Assembly (NCBI RefSeq): GCF_000153225.1
Contig: NZ_CH724148.1
Span: forward strand, 2,002,842-2,066,841
Direction: 5' to 3'
Source: Polaribacter irgensii 23-P
GTDB lineage: Bacteria; Bacteroidota; Bacteroidia; Flavobacteriales; Flavobacteriaceae
Length of the DNA stretch: 64,000 bases
Below, one piece after another: positions 28,672 to 37,377 of the stretch. The notes under the pieces were generated by a model. The model was given only the letters and a program-made list of their open reading frames with translations. It was not told the origin of the DNA and made no database searches. How positions within the stretch are numbered: position 1 is the first letter of the stretch; each line of letters begins with the position of its first letter. The translations under genes and the position numbers were made by a program.

Positions 28672-31425
28672 ATGAGTGAAGAAATAAACGAAAACGAGCA
28701 CGAAGAAAACTTGAGCAATCAAGAAGAACAATCAGATACAGAAAACGATCAGACAGAGACTGTAGAGACCATTACTAAAATTACAGGAATGTATAAGGAG
28801 TGGTTTTTAGATTATGCATCCTATGTAATTTTAGAAAGAGCGGTTCCATCATTAGAAGACGGTTTAAAACCAGTACAACGTAGAATCATGCATTCTATGA
28901 AAGATTTGGATGATGGACGTTACAACAAAGTAGCGAATATTGTAGGTCATACCATGCAGTACCATCCTCATGGAGATGCTTCTATTGCAGATGCTATGGT
29001 GCAAATTGGACAGAAGGAATTGCTGATTGACATGCAAGGAAACTGGGGAAATATTTTAACTGGAGATCGTGCAGCGGCTTCTCGATATATTGAAGCGCGC
29101 TTGTCTAAGTTTGCCCTGGATGTAGTATTTAATTCGAAAACGACCGCATGGAAACAATCGTATGACGGAAGAAGAAAAGAACCGATAGATTTGCCCGTAA
29201 AGTTTCCACTTTTGCTCGCCCAAGGAGCAGAAGGCATTGCGGTGGGTCTCTCTACAAAAGTACTACCTCATAATTTTATAGAGCTTATTGATGCTTCTAT
29301 GAAATATTTAAAAGGACGCAGTTTTAAAATTTTACCTGATTTCATCACAGGAGGAATTGCAGATTTTACCAATTATAATGACGGTGTTCGGGGTGGAAAA
29401 GTAAGGGTTCGTGCGAGAATAGCACAGTTGGATAAAAAGACTTTGGTAATCAACGAGATTCCGTTTGGAACCACAACAACAACCTTAATTGATAGCATTA
29501 TTAAAGCCAACGAAAAAGGGAAAATAAAGATTAAAAAAATTGAGGACAATACTGCAGCAGAAGTAGAGATTTTAGTGCATTTGCCCCCAAATGTTTCACC
29601 AGACAAAACTATTGACGCCTTGTATGCTTTTACCAGTTGTGAGAATTCTATTTCTCCGCTGTCTTGCACCATTGAAGATAACAAGCCCGTTTTTGTGGGA
29701 GTTTCTGAAATGTTAAAACATTCTACAGACTTAACAGTTGATTTGCTGAAAAAAGAATTAGAAATTCAGCTAAATGAACTCGAAGAGCAGTGGCACTTTT
29801 CTTCTTTGGAACGTATTTTTATTGAAAATAGAATTTATCGAGATATTGAAGAGGAAGAAACGTGGGAAGGCGTATTAAATGCTATTAATTTAGGCTTACA
29901 ACCACATATTAAACATCTTAAAAGAGCCATTGTAGAAGAGGATATTGCGCGATTGACAGAAATTAGAATTAAGAAAATATCAAAATTTGACATTGACAAA
30001 GCCAAACAATTTATTGAAGGTTTAGAAGCTAAAATAGCAATTGTTACAGCGCACTTGGCCAATTTAATTGAGTTTGCAATTGCTTATTTTAAACGTTTAA
30101 AAGACACCTACGGAGCAGGAAAAGAGCGAAAAACTGAAGTCAGGACATTTGATGATATTATTGCTTCAAAAGTTGCAATGAACAATGTAAAGCTCTATGT
30201 GAACCGGGAAGAGGGATTTATTGGAACTACGCTAAAAAAAGATGAATTTGTTACAGACTGTTCGGACATCGATGATATTATTATTTTCAGAAAAGATGGT
30301 AAAATGATGGTGACCAAGGCAGCTGGTAAGACATTTGTGGGAAAAGACATTATATATGTGGCTGTTTTTAAAAAGCAGGACAAGCGAACGGTGTATAATT
30401 TTATGTATCGCGACGGTGCGAAAGGTGCCTCATACATGAAACGTTTCAATGTAACTTCGGTTACAAGAGATAAAGAGTACGATCTTACAAATGGAAGTAA
30501 AGGCTCATTAGTACATTATTTTACAGCAAACTTAAATGGTGAGGCAGAAGTAGTAACCATCAATTTGCGCGCTGCTGCCGGCTTAAATAAGTTGAAATGG
30601 GATATCGATTTCACAGATTTAGCATTGAAGGGGAGAGCAGTAAGAGGAAATACAATTACAAAATATGCTATCAAAATAGTTGATTTTAAATCAGAGGGGG
30701 TCTCTACTTTAAAACCAAGAAAAATTTGGTTTGACGATACCGTTCAGCGCTTAAATGTCGATGGAAGAGGGAAGCTGTTAGGTGAGTTTAGGGCAGAAGA
30801 TAAGTTGTTAATTATTACGCAAAGTGGAAAAGCGAAAGCAGCGAAGCCAAATTTAGAGATGCATTTTGAGAATGATCTACTTGTTTTAGAAAAGTGGAAA
30901 ACGAACAAACCAATTTCAGCAATTTATTATGATGGAGAAAAAGAACGCTATTATGTAAAGCGTTTTTTAATAGAAATTCCAGAAAAAGAAGAAATTTTTA
31001 TCTCTGAGCATCTGAAATCTCAGTTAGCGATTGTTGCTACAGATTACAGACCAGTGGCAGAAGTGCTGTTTTCAAAGCGTAGTTTGGCGAATGAGATTGT
31101 GGATTTTGAGCAATTTATATCTGTAAAAGGGATTAAAGCACAGGGAAATCAATTGAGCGCAGAGAAAATAAAACAGGTAAATCTATTAGAATCATTACCT
31201 TTTGAAGAACCAAAAGAAATTGCTTTAGAAGCTGTAGCAGTTATTTATGAAGAGGTTGTGGAAGATGTATTGCCTGCTGAAATTATAGATAGTGAAAAGG
31301 AACCACCATTTTTAGAGGTTCTTTCTGCTGCTGATAAAGCGGCGATCGTTTTACAAAAGGCTGTCGCTAAAAAAAAGGCTGAAGAGAAAAAGAAAGAGGA
31401 CGAAAGTCAAACAAAACTCTTTTAA
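28672..31425 (+). CDS. parC: DNA topoisomerase IV subunit A
   Basis: The DNA-cleaving subunit of topoisomerase IV, 917 residues. After an acidic N-terminal tail of about 40 residues, the winged-helix domain carries VQRRIMH and the quinolone-region sequence YHPHGDASIADAMV. The catalytic tyrosine is in AASRYIEARLS. The C-terminal beta-pinwheel region is divergent, as is usual in Bacteroidota ParC. The last 60 residues are Lys/Glu-rich and look disordered. It follows parE by 3 bp. Confidence 0.94.
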   Translation: MSEEINENEHEENLSNQEEQSDTENDQTETVETITKITGMYKEWFLDYASYVILERAVPSLEDGLKPVQRRIMHSMKDLDDGRYNKVANIVGHTMQYHPHGDASIADAMVQIGQKELLIDMQGNWGNILTGDRAAASRYIEARLSKFALDVVFNSKTTAWKQSYDGRRKEPIDLPVKFPLLLAQGAEGIAVGLSTKVLPHNFIELIDASMKYLKGRSFKILPDFITGGIADFTNYNDGVRGGKVRVRARIAQLDKKTLVINEIPFGTTTTTLIDSIIKANEKGKIKIKKIEDNTAAEVEILVHLPPNVSPDKTIDALYAFTSCENSISPLSCTIEDNKPVFVGVSEMLKHSTDLTVDLLKKELEIQLNELEEQWHFSSLERIFIENRIYRDIEEEETWEGVLNAINLGLQPHIKHLKRAIVEEDIARLTEIRIKKISKFDIDKAKQFIEGLEAKIAIVTAHLANLIEFAIAYFKRLKDTYGAGKERKTEVRTFDDIIASKVAMNNVKLYVNREEGFIGTTLKKDEFVTDCSDIDDIIIFRKDGKMMVTKAAGKTFVGKDIIYVAVFKKQDKRTVYNFMYRDGAKGASYMKRFNVTSVTRDKEYDLTNGSKGSLVHYFTANLNGEAEVVTINLRAAAGLNKLKWDIDFTDLALKGRAVRGNTITKYAIKIVDFKSEGVSTLKPRKIWFDDTVQRLNVDGRGKLLGEFRAEDKLLIITQSGKAKAAKPNLEMHFENDLLVLEKWKTNKPISAIYYDGEKERYYVKRFLIEIPEKEEIFISEHLKSQLAIVATDYRPVAEVLFSKRSLANEIVDFEQFISVKGIKAQGNQLSAEKIKQVNLLESLPFEEPKEIALEAVAVIYEEVVEDVLPAEIIDSEKEPPFLEVLSAADKAAIVLQKAVAKKKAEEKKKEDESQTKLF

Positions 31426-31482
31426 CCTAGACAATGAAACATTGAATGTAAAAAGGCACAAAAACACTAGTGCACAACGCGT

Positions 31483-31818
31483 ATGAAAAGAAAGCATCTA
31501 TTTTTAGTATTGACAGTTATAGGAATTACGTACACCTGGTATTTCAATATTCAATATTTCCAAACGGTAGAAAATCCTTCTATGACAAGTTTCTTAAACG
31601 ATGCGCAAGTTAATTTCGCAGGCAAATCTTTTGGAGCAGATTTAACCGTTGTTGTGTTTACTTTTTTCGCATTTATGATACCAGAATCTTTGCGTTTAAA
31701 AATAAAATATTGGTGGGTGCTAATACCGCTAACTTTTTTAGTTGCCGTTGCTTTTACGTTTCCACTGTTTTTATATTTGCGTGAAAATAGTATAGAACGG
31801 TTGAAAAAGAGTACCTAA
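31483..31818 (+). CDS. DUF2834 small membrane protein
   Basis: A 111-residue protein with three hydrophobic segments (HLFLVLTVIGITYTWYF, ADLTVVVFTFFAFMIP, WWVLIPLTFLVAVAFTFPLFLYL). The FNIQYFQ and GADLTVVV...MIPE stretches fit the DUF2834 family, of unknown function. It is 57 bp after parC, so read-through is possible, but nothing ties it to topology. It is convergent with the BtuF-like gene; the 93 bp between them show no clear terminator. Confidence 0.72.
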   Translation: MKRKHLFLVLTVIGITYTWYFNIQYFQTVENPSMTSFLNDAQVNFAGKSFGADLTVVVFTFFAFMIPESLRLKIKYWWVLIPLTFLVAVAFTFPLFLYLRENSIERLKKST

Positions 31819-31911
31819 GGACACCAAAAAAAGACTAAATAACTTTATTCGTTCTAAATCTAAAACATTATTGTAGCACGTTATAGGCTTCACAAACAGT
31901 GTGGATCTCTT

Positions 31912-33024
31912 TTATTGCATCTTTTCAAAAAAGGTCAATTGATAATCAGGCAACAATTGGGGCTGCGTAATTTTAATAATATCTTTTAAAACCAGATCGG
32001 GTCTTGTGGGTGATTTTTCAAAGTAAACAAGACCCCCAGTTTCTCCTTTATTCGTTGCATATGTATAAATATTACTTTTTTTAAAAGCGTTGAAGGCTTT
32101 GTAATAAGAGTTTGTTTTCAGCATATCTTTCTTGTTCTCAAACAACCCACAACCAATCCAATACGTAGCATCTTGAGCTTTATCTAATACGCTTTCTATA
32201 CTTAAGGGCATACTACCACTTCCTGTAGTATGGTTCCATAAATAATCGGTATTTGCATCTTTAAAATAGTTTGCAATAAAACTTTCTCCTGCGGGCATAT
32301 ACCAAACGTCTTTAAATAAATTTCCAGAAAGTACTGTTGGAGTGTTTGTTATCTGTGCTGCCAATTCCTTTACCTTTAAATAGCGCGTTTCAATTGATTT
32401 AAAAATACTATCTGCTTCTTTTTCTTTTCCAAATAAAACGCCAAAAAATTTAATCCATTCAGCGCGACCCAGCGGTGTTTCTTCTAGCCAATCTCCATTA
32501 TAAACTGTTAGAATTCCGTTTTTACTAGCTGTATTGTACACTTTATTATTACCATTTAAACCAAAGCCAATAACGAGTTTTGGCGCCAACTCTATGAGTT
32601 TTTCTGTATTCATTTCTTGCGCACTGCCCAATTCTGCTATAAAACCGTCATCAATCCGTTTTCGGGTTTTAACCGAAGAAATAAATCTTGTTTTAGGAAA
32701 TCCAACTAGCAAATTTTCAAGATGAAGAAGCTCTAACATTGCGATATGTGTAGTGCTAGTAACCACCACATTTTCTAAAGGAATTTTAATAGTCTTTTTA
32801 GGTATACTGGTTGTATTCGTAAGTAGATACGTAAAAGTTTGTTTTGCATTTTGATACGGCTGTTTGATAATTAATTTCTTTTGATTGCCCTCGATAATAA
32901 TATCAAAGCCTGTGGCATATTGAATGCTGCTTTTTTTTGAAATTTTTTGCGTTGAGGTTGCTGTTTTTTCTTTACAAGAAATAAAGAAAATACTCACGAG
33001 TAAAGTGGTTATTAAATATCTCAT
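31912..33024 (-). CDS. BtuF-like helical-backbone metal/corrinoid receptor lipoprotein
   Basis: A 370-residue substrate-binding lipoprotein of the COG0614 (BtuF/FepB/FhuD) type. The signal peptide ends in the lipobox IFFISC. The body has the two-lobe layout, with VVVTSTTHIAMLELLHLENLLVGF at the first lobe, KLIELAPKLVIGFG and the WIKFFGVLFGKEKEAD helix linker. The ligand is inferred to be cobalamin from the context: a cobC remnant whose stop is one base upstream of this ATG, and a riboswitch-controlled B12 receptor 2.5 kb away. A siderophore cannot be excluded. No BtuC/BtuD permease or ATPase is in the window. Confidence 0.82.
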   Translation of the reverse strand: MRYLITTLLVSIFFISCKEKTATSTQKISKKSSIQYATGFDIIIEGNQKKLIIKQPYQNAKQTFTYLLTNTTSIPKKTIKIPLENVVVTSTTHIAMLELLHLENLLVGFPKTRFISSVKTRKRIDDGFIAELGSAQEMNTEKLIELAPKLVIGFGLNGNNKVYNTASKNGILTVYNGDWLEETPLGRAEWIKFFGVLFGKEKEADSIFKSIETRYLKVKELAAQITNTPTVLSGNLFKDVWYMPAGESFIANYFKDANTDYLWNHTTGSGSMPLSIESVLDKAQDATYWIGCGLFENKKDMLKTNSYYKAFNAFKKSNIYTYATNKGETGGLVYFEKSPTRPDLVLKDIIKITQPQLLPDYQLTFFEKMQ

Positions 33025-33025
33025 T

Positions 33026-33300
33026 TTAATATTTTAATTTTAAAATTTCTCTGTACGGTAATTTTAAGTCGAAGGACATTTCCAACGGAATTTTATTTAT
33101 AAGAGCGTTTAAACTTCTTATTACACTTGCATGTGTTACAGCAACAATTGCTGTTTGTTGGATTATTTCTAAATTAAACGTTAGGGTTCTAGCAAGTAGT
33201 TTTGATTACGCTTCATCATTCACAGCAGTTAGATTTTATAAAACGAGTCTTTTCAAAATTCAATTCTTTTGTATTGTTCGCGACTCCTTTTTTAATTTTA
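33026..33300 (-). pseudogene. cobC: Remnant of alpha-ribazole phosphatase (histidine phosphatase, CobC-type)
   Basis: The last 53 codons read openly on the minus strand: KLLARTLTF, then IVAVTHASVIRSL, then INKIPLEMSFDLKLPYREILKL. This matches the C-terminus of the CobC phosphatase (VTHAGVIRS with the second catalytic His). Further upstream, in the same or shifted frames, NDEA-stop-SK corresponds to the usual NGESY and KELNF to the usual KELNFGDWE. The catalytic N-terminal RHG region is not found. The stop lies one base before the BtuF-like ATG, as in an operon. CobC removes the phosphate in lower-ligand assembly of cobalamin. Confidence 0.75.
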
Positions 33301-33519
33301 ACAACGTAAAAAAATGATTAAGTCCTTTTAATTTTTATGAAAATTCTCTTCCGTTCAATCAATCAAAAGTAGTTATTTCGTTTTAGAACTGTATGATTTT
33401 GAGCTCAATTTTAAAACTACGTTCAACTTCTAAGGGCATGTTTAAATTTAAGGCATTTTACGTTTTTAAAGAATTTATTGCGATTGATTTTTTGTTTTAC
33501 TCACGAAAACACACTCACT

Positions 33520-33726
33520 TATTTTTTTTAAAAGCATGCGAATTGATAATAGCACAAGAAGAATAGCGCATCTTTGAAGGCGCAGTAATTTTTAAGATGG
33601 TTAAGAAATCCATCGGCTTTGTTTTAGGATCTATTTTTTTTGCAGTTGTTTTTGGAGTTGCTTAGACAAGAGCGCATTTTTGAAAGCAATTACTTCTTTT
33701 AGCCTAAGCGACAGTCTTGAAATCAT
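33520..33726 (-). pseudogene. cobT: Remnant of CobT N-terminus (dimethylbenzimidazole phosphoribosyltransferase)
   Basis: From the ATG at 33726 the minus strand reads MISRLSLRL, then KNALLSKQLQKQLQKK, then a stop. A one-base shift in the 8-base A/T run at 33634-33641 restores KKIDPKTKPMDFL, which is the conserved CobT start (KIDxKTKPLGALG). The frame then drifts without recognisable motifs and ends at a stop near 33520. The remaining 250 or so codons, including the GDHG catalytic region, are deleted. I could not find cobS, which often lies between cobT and cobC. Confidence 0.7.
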
Positions 33727-33781
33727 AAGCGTATTTTTTTTACTTTTTTAGCAGCATATTCATGTATCTAAAAGCTGGTAG

Positions 33782-34195
33782 CTACTTAAATTTTTTTCTA
33801 GATTCAGTGGTTGCATGCAGTCTCATGTCAGTTTCACCGGAGATTTTAATAATGCGTGCATCTGTGGTTTTTATTTTTTCTATTTTGCATTTCGCTGGCC
33901 TTAATGCTTCTTCTACATTGTATTTGGTATCCACATAAAAACTAGTGAATTAAAAGTTCACAATCGCTATCGACTGTACCTTTTTAAAAAAACATCCCTG
34001 CTATTTTTTGTTTTCTATAATAGTTGTCGAACGTTCATCTCAATCTAAAAAGATATCTTTCGGTTCTTCCTTTTAAATTTTGATTCCAAATTTTAAGGTG
34101 GCTAAATTAACCGGTTTGTCAGAAAACGTTCTTTTTTTTTTTTGAGCATAGCGGCTTTTATTAGTTCTTTTTTCCTAAGAAATAGAATGAATTAT
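33782..34195 (-). pseudogene. cobU: Remnant of CobU (adenosylcobinamide kinase/guanylyltransferase)
   Basis: Read across several frames of the minus strand, the region follows CobU from start to about residue 125. Segments are EKRTNKSRYAQ (usual P-loop GGxRSGKSxYAQ), FSDKPVNLATLKFG (usual DxPVYLATSxxWD), a KEEPKDI stretch (usual KxRIKRH), DERSTTIIENK (usual DERWTTIEE), and FYVDTKYNVEEAL ... KTTDARIIKISGETDMRLHATTESRKKF (usual ISNEIGMGVHAETExGRKF). There are at least three in-frame stops and several shifts, and the P-loop glycines are lost. CobU activates cobinamide for nucleotide-loop assembly. Confidence 0.78.
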
Positions 34196-34243
34196 AGTTT
34201 TTAAGTTGTTTGATACAGCTCAAAATCATTTTTTAAAAAAGGA

Positions 34244-34271
34244 TTGTTTATCATAAAAGAATGTAAGTTTG
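34244..34271 (+). promoter_or_regulatory. Putative promoter of the second BtuF-like gene
   Basis: TTG at 34244-34246, a 17-bp spacer and TAAGTTTG at 34264-34271 match the Bacteroidota TTG/TAnnTTTG promoter. The ATG follows at 34285, giving a very short leader. Confidence 0.5.
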
Positions 34272-34284
34272 TATTTCAAAATAA

Positions 34285-35226
34285 ATGAAAATGATTGCTT
34301 CTTCTTTTATGCCAGCAGTAACCCAAATGATTTATGATATGGGATTGCAAGAATACTTACATGGGATAACTTTTGAATGTCCAAAAATAGCATTGGTAGA
34401 AAAGCAAGTTGCGGTTCGTTACAAGTTGGAGGGACAAGCGTTAACGAGTGAAGAGATAAATACCATTTTTTCAAAGACGAAGGCAGAAGGAGGTACTTTG
34501 TATTATGTTGATGAGTTGGTTTTAGAAAGTATCGCACCAGATGTAATTTTTACGCAAGATGTTTGTGATGTTTGTCAGATCGATACAGCTTGTGTAGCAA
34601 CTTCAGCATATAAATTGCAAAAAGTCCCAAAGTTGATTTCAATTACTCCAAATTCTTTAGAGGATGTATTTGAGAATGCTCTTACAATTGCAGATGCACT
34701 TGGAAAAAAAGAAATAGGCCTCGCATATGTAAAGAAGTTAAAAGAGCGTATGTATGCTATTATAGATCAGCAAAGAGCTAAAAGAATTCAGCCTAAAAGT
34801 GTGCTTATGTTAGAGTGGATAGATCCTTTGTTTAATTGTGGTCATTGGATTCCTCATCAAATTGGTTTCGCTGGTGGTATCGATTTATTATCGCATCCGT
34901 CTGGCAATAGTATTGTTATTCCTTGGGATAAAATTGTGAAATATAATCCAGAGATATTGATTATTGCTCCTTGTGGTTATCAAATTTCTAGAACCTTAGA
35001 AGACATGAAGTTTTTAGAAGAAAGACCAGAATGGCAGGCATTAAAAGCAGTACAAAATGGCAACGTTTATTTGGCAGATTTTGACATGTTTACACAATCT
35101 TCTGCAGCTACGTTGGTCAACGGAATTGAATGTTTAGCTAAAATGATTCATCCACAATATTTCAAAATTTCTGCAGATTTAAGTCAAAAATTCACAAATT
35201 ATAAGGAATTAACAGTAATAAAGTAA
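34285..35226 (+). CDS. BtuF-like cobalamin-binding protein without signal peptide
   Basis: A 313-residue protein of the COG0614 substrate-binding fold. It starts directly at the first lobe (MIASSFMPAVTQMIYDMGLQEYLHGI) and has no signal peptide or lipobox. Internal marks are PDVIFTQDVCDVCQID, LEWIDPLFNCGHWIPHQIGFAGG and IIAPCGYQISRTLED. Similar short 'cobalamin-binding proteins' in Bacteroidota lack an export signal and are known only by homology. It is transcribed away from the decayed cob genes. Because it lies upstream of the riboswitch, that switch does not control it. Confidence 0.8.
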   Translation: MKMIASSFMPAVTQMIYDMGLQEYLHGITFECPKIALVEKQVAVRYKLEGQALTSEEINTIFSKTKAEGGTLYYVDELVLESIAPDVIFTQDVCDVCQIDTACVATSAYKLQKVPKLISITPNSLEDVFENALTIADALGKKEIGLAYVKKLKERMYAIIDQQRAKRIQPKSVLMLEWIDPLFNCGHWIPHQIGFAGGIDLLSHPSGNSIVIPWDKIVKYNPEILIIAPCGYQISRTLEDMKFLEERPEWQALKAVQNGNVYLADFDMFTQSSAATLVNGIECLAKMIHPQYFKISADLSQKFTNYKELTVIK

Positions 35227-35236
35227 TTTAAAAAAT

Positions 35237-35244
35237 TATATTTG
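35237..35244 (+). promoter_or_regulatory. Putative -7 box of the riboswitch transcript
   Basis: TATATTTG fits TAnnTTTG. Transcription starting about 7 bases later would begin at the first base of the riboswitch. No good TTG lies upstream at the right distance. Confidence 0.4.
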
Positions 35245-35252
35245 ATTTTTAA

Positions 35253-35460
35253 TTTAGGTTCTGTTCTATTTCTAGAACAGATTAAAAGGGAATTTGGTTT
35301 AAACCCAAAGCTGTTCCCGCAACTGTAAGTTTGTTTCACAATTTTTTATGAAACCTCTTTTTAGAGTTGTTATTTTCATGCACCACTGTTCAAATACTAC
35401 ACCGTAGTTTTCGAACGGGAAGGTTTAATAACAAAAAACAAGCCAGGAGACCTGCCTCAA
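35253..35460 (+). promoter_or_regulatory. Cobalamin (AdoCbl) riboswitch
   Basis: Conserved aptamer parts are in order: a perfect hairpin CTGTTCTA-TTTC-TAGAACAG (35261-35280), AAAAGGGAATTTGGT, AGCTGTTCCCGCAACTGTAA, and the B12 box AGCCAGGAGACCTGCCT (35441-35457). A short AACTTT/AAAGTT hairpin between the box and the ATG at 35503 may be the expression platform. Binding of adenosylcobalamin would repress the downstream receptor operon. Confidence 0.95.
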
Positions 35461-35502
35461 TTTAAAAGAGATAAAACTTTCGGGATAAAAGTTGCGTGTA
35501 CT

Positions 35503-37374
35503 ATGAAAAGACAGCTGCTATTTATATTTTTAGGTATAGTTACAAACACTATTTGCTCTCAAAATGTTTCTACTGGAACCATTCTGAAGGAGGTTGTTGT
35601 AGTTGCGGACCAGAGAATCGCCGAAAACTCTACAGGATATAAAATTCGTACTTTAAAAGATTCTATTTTACTAAAAAACACAGAATCATTTACTGCTTTA
35701 TTAAGATTTAATGCTCCAATTTATTTTAAAGAATATGGAGCTGGCGGGACTAGTACCGCCAGTTTTAGGGGAACAAGTGCATCAAATACCGCTGTTATTT
35801 GGAATGGTATTAATATCAATTCAATAAATAGCGGACAAACTGGTTTTAACTCGCTTACAGTGAGTTTATTTGATCAAATTGACATTCGAAGTGGCGGTGG
35901 AAGTATAGAGTATGGTTCTGGCGCAATTGGGGGTACCATTCACCTAAGTGATGCATTGGTATACCGTCCAAAAAAAACAATTCAAAATCAATTTGTAGCA
36001 TCTGTAGGTAGCTTTAGTACCTACCGAGGTTTGTACAAGTTTAAAATGTCTTCAGAGAATTTTTCGCTAAAAATTGGATTCTCGTATAACCAGTCTGAAA
36101 ACGATTATAAATTATTGGGAACACGATTTAAAAATACAAACGGAGCATACCATAATTCAAATACAACGGTGACTTTTGGCTATAGAACATCTCTTTTCTC
36201 GCAGTTAAAATTATATAGTACAAACTATAAGGGAACACGGTTTTTTTCTGGTGAATTGCCAAACCCCAAGGCAGCTAACGACAAATACAAAGATATTAAT
36301 CAAAGAAATTTATTGGTGTATACGCATGAAAAGGATAATATAAGCCAAGAATTAAAATTCGGGTTTTTAACGCAAGAATATCAGTATTTTGGAGATAAAG
36401 ATTCTGATAATTTTAATTTCGGAAGGACGAAAAGGTACCTCTCCAATTATTCAATTGCATACCGACTTCCTGAGTGGCATTCGACGATAACTTCCTATTC
36501 AGAGTATGAATCTGTATTTGGAAAGACAGATGGAATCGTAGAAAAAAATAGGCGTCAATTTTCACAATCTTTTGAATACCAGCAACGTGTACAAAATTTA
36601 TTTTCTTTTGATATTAAAGTAAGAAAAGATTTAAACTCAGATTTTAAGGTTCCTGTAAGTTTGGCTCTTGGTGTTCAGTCAAAAAAGATAAACCATGTGT
36701 CTTTTAGAGCAAATGGATCAAAAAACTATAGAGTACCTACTTTTAATGATTTGTATTGGCCAGGACAAGGGAATCAAAATTTAATTCCAGAAACAGCTAT
36801 GCAGGGAGAGTTTGGTGTTGTATTTAAAAAGAATAAGATGAATATAGATGTTTCTGTATTTTATATTGATGCCAAAAACAAGATTGTTTGGATCCCCAAC
36901 GGAGATTCTGAAAGGCCAGGTGTTTGGACGCCAATGAATCTTGCAAATACTGAGAATAGAGGGATCGAGTTGGCTTCTAATTACACAGAAGTATTCGGGC
37001 ATCATGCAGTAACTGCGAACGTGAACTACGCATATACAATAGCAAAAGACAAACGGACAAATACCTTTTTAATGTTTGTTCCCAAGCACTTATTGAATAG
37101 CAGTTTTGCGTATCGATTTAAACAGGTCGGTTTGTTTTATCAGCAACTATTTACAGGTAAAACCTTTACAACAGCAAGTAACTCCAAAGACTTTATAATA
37201 TCTAGCTTTTTCGTTGCTAATATTGGTGGTGATTATAGCATTATTCAAAATAAAAATCAAAAAGTATCCATTGGTTTTAAGGTGAACAACGTTTTTAATG
37301 AAAACTATGTTACGCAACCTAGGAGACCAATGCCAAACAGAAACTTTAATCTAAATATAAACTATAAATTTTAA
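35503..37374 (+). CDS. TonB-dependent cobalamin outer-membrane receptor (BtuB-like)
   Basis: A 623-residue outer-membrane protein. A signal peptide (MKRQLLFIFLGIVTNTICSQ) is followed by a plug domain with SFRGTSASNTAVIWNGI and SIEYGSGAIGGTIHL, then a beta barrel with NYRVPTFNDLYWPGQGNQNL and the terminal NINYKF ending in Phe. Placement directly after a cobalamin riboswitch makes B12 or a related corrinoid the expected ligand. The next gene starts 3 bp after its stop, so the receptor and a beta-propeller lipoprotein form one operon. Confidence 0.92.
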   Translation: MKRQLLFIFLGIVTNTICSQNVSTGTILKEVVVVADQRIAENSTGYKIRTLKDSILLKNTESFTALLRFNAPIYFKEYGAGGTSTASFRGTSASNTAVIWNGININSINSGQTGFNSLTVSLFDQIDIRSGGGSIEYGSGAIGGTIHLSDALVYRPKKTIQNQFVASVGSFSTYRGLYKFKMSSENFSLKIGFSYNQSENDYKLLGTRFKNTNGAYHNSNTTVTFGYRTSLFSQLKLYSTNYKGTRFFSGELPNPKAANDKYKDINQRNLLVYTHEKDNISQELKFGFLTQEYQYFGDKDSDNFNFGRTKRYLSNYSIAYRLPEWHSTITSYSEYESVFGKTDGIVEKNRRQFSQSFEYQQRVQNLFSFDIKVRKDLNSDFKVPVSLALGVQSKKINHVSFRANGSKNYRVPTFNDLYWPGQGNQNLIPETAMQGEFGVVFKKNKMNIDVSVFYIDAKNKIVWIPNGDSERPGVWTPMNLANTENRGIELASNYTEVFGHHAVTANVNYAYTIAKDKRTNTFLMFVPKHLLNSSFAYRFKQVGLFYQQLFTGKTFTTASNSKDFIISSFFVANIGGDYSIIQNKNQKVSIGFKVNNVFNENYVTQPRRPMPNRNFNLNINYKF

Positions 37375-37377
37375 ACT

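Noticed and set aside
33301..33519. A cobS remnant between the cobT and cobC remnants
   Set aside because: Expected from operon order, but I could not find CobS motifs such as the GYTGDCLGA segment in any frame.
33597..33665. A 22-residue hydrophobic plus-strand peptide (MVKKSIGFVLGS...)
   Set aside because: It lies antisense to the cobT remnant and has no support as a gene.
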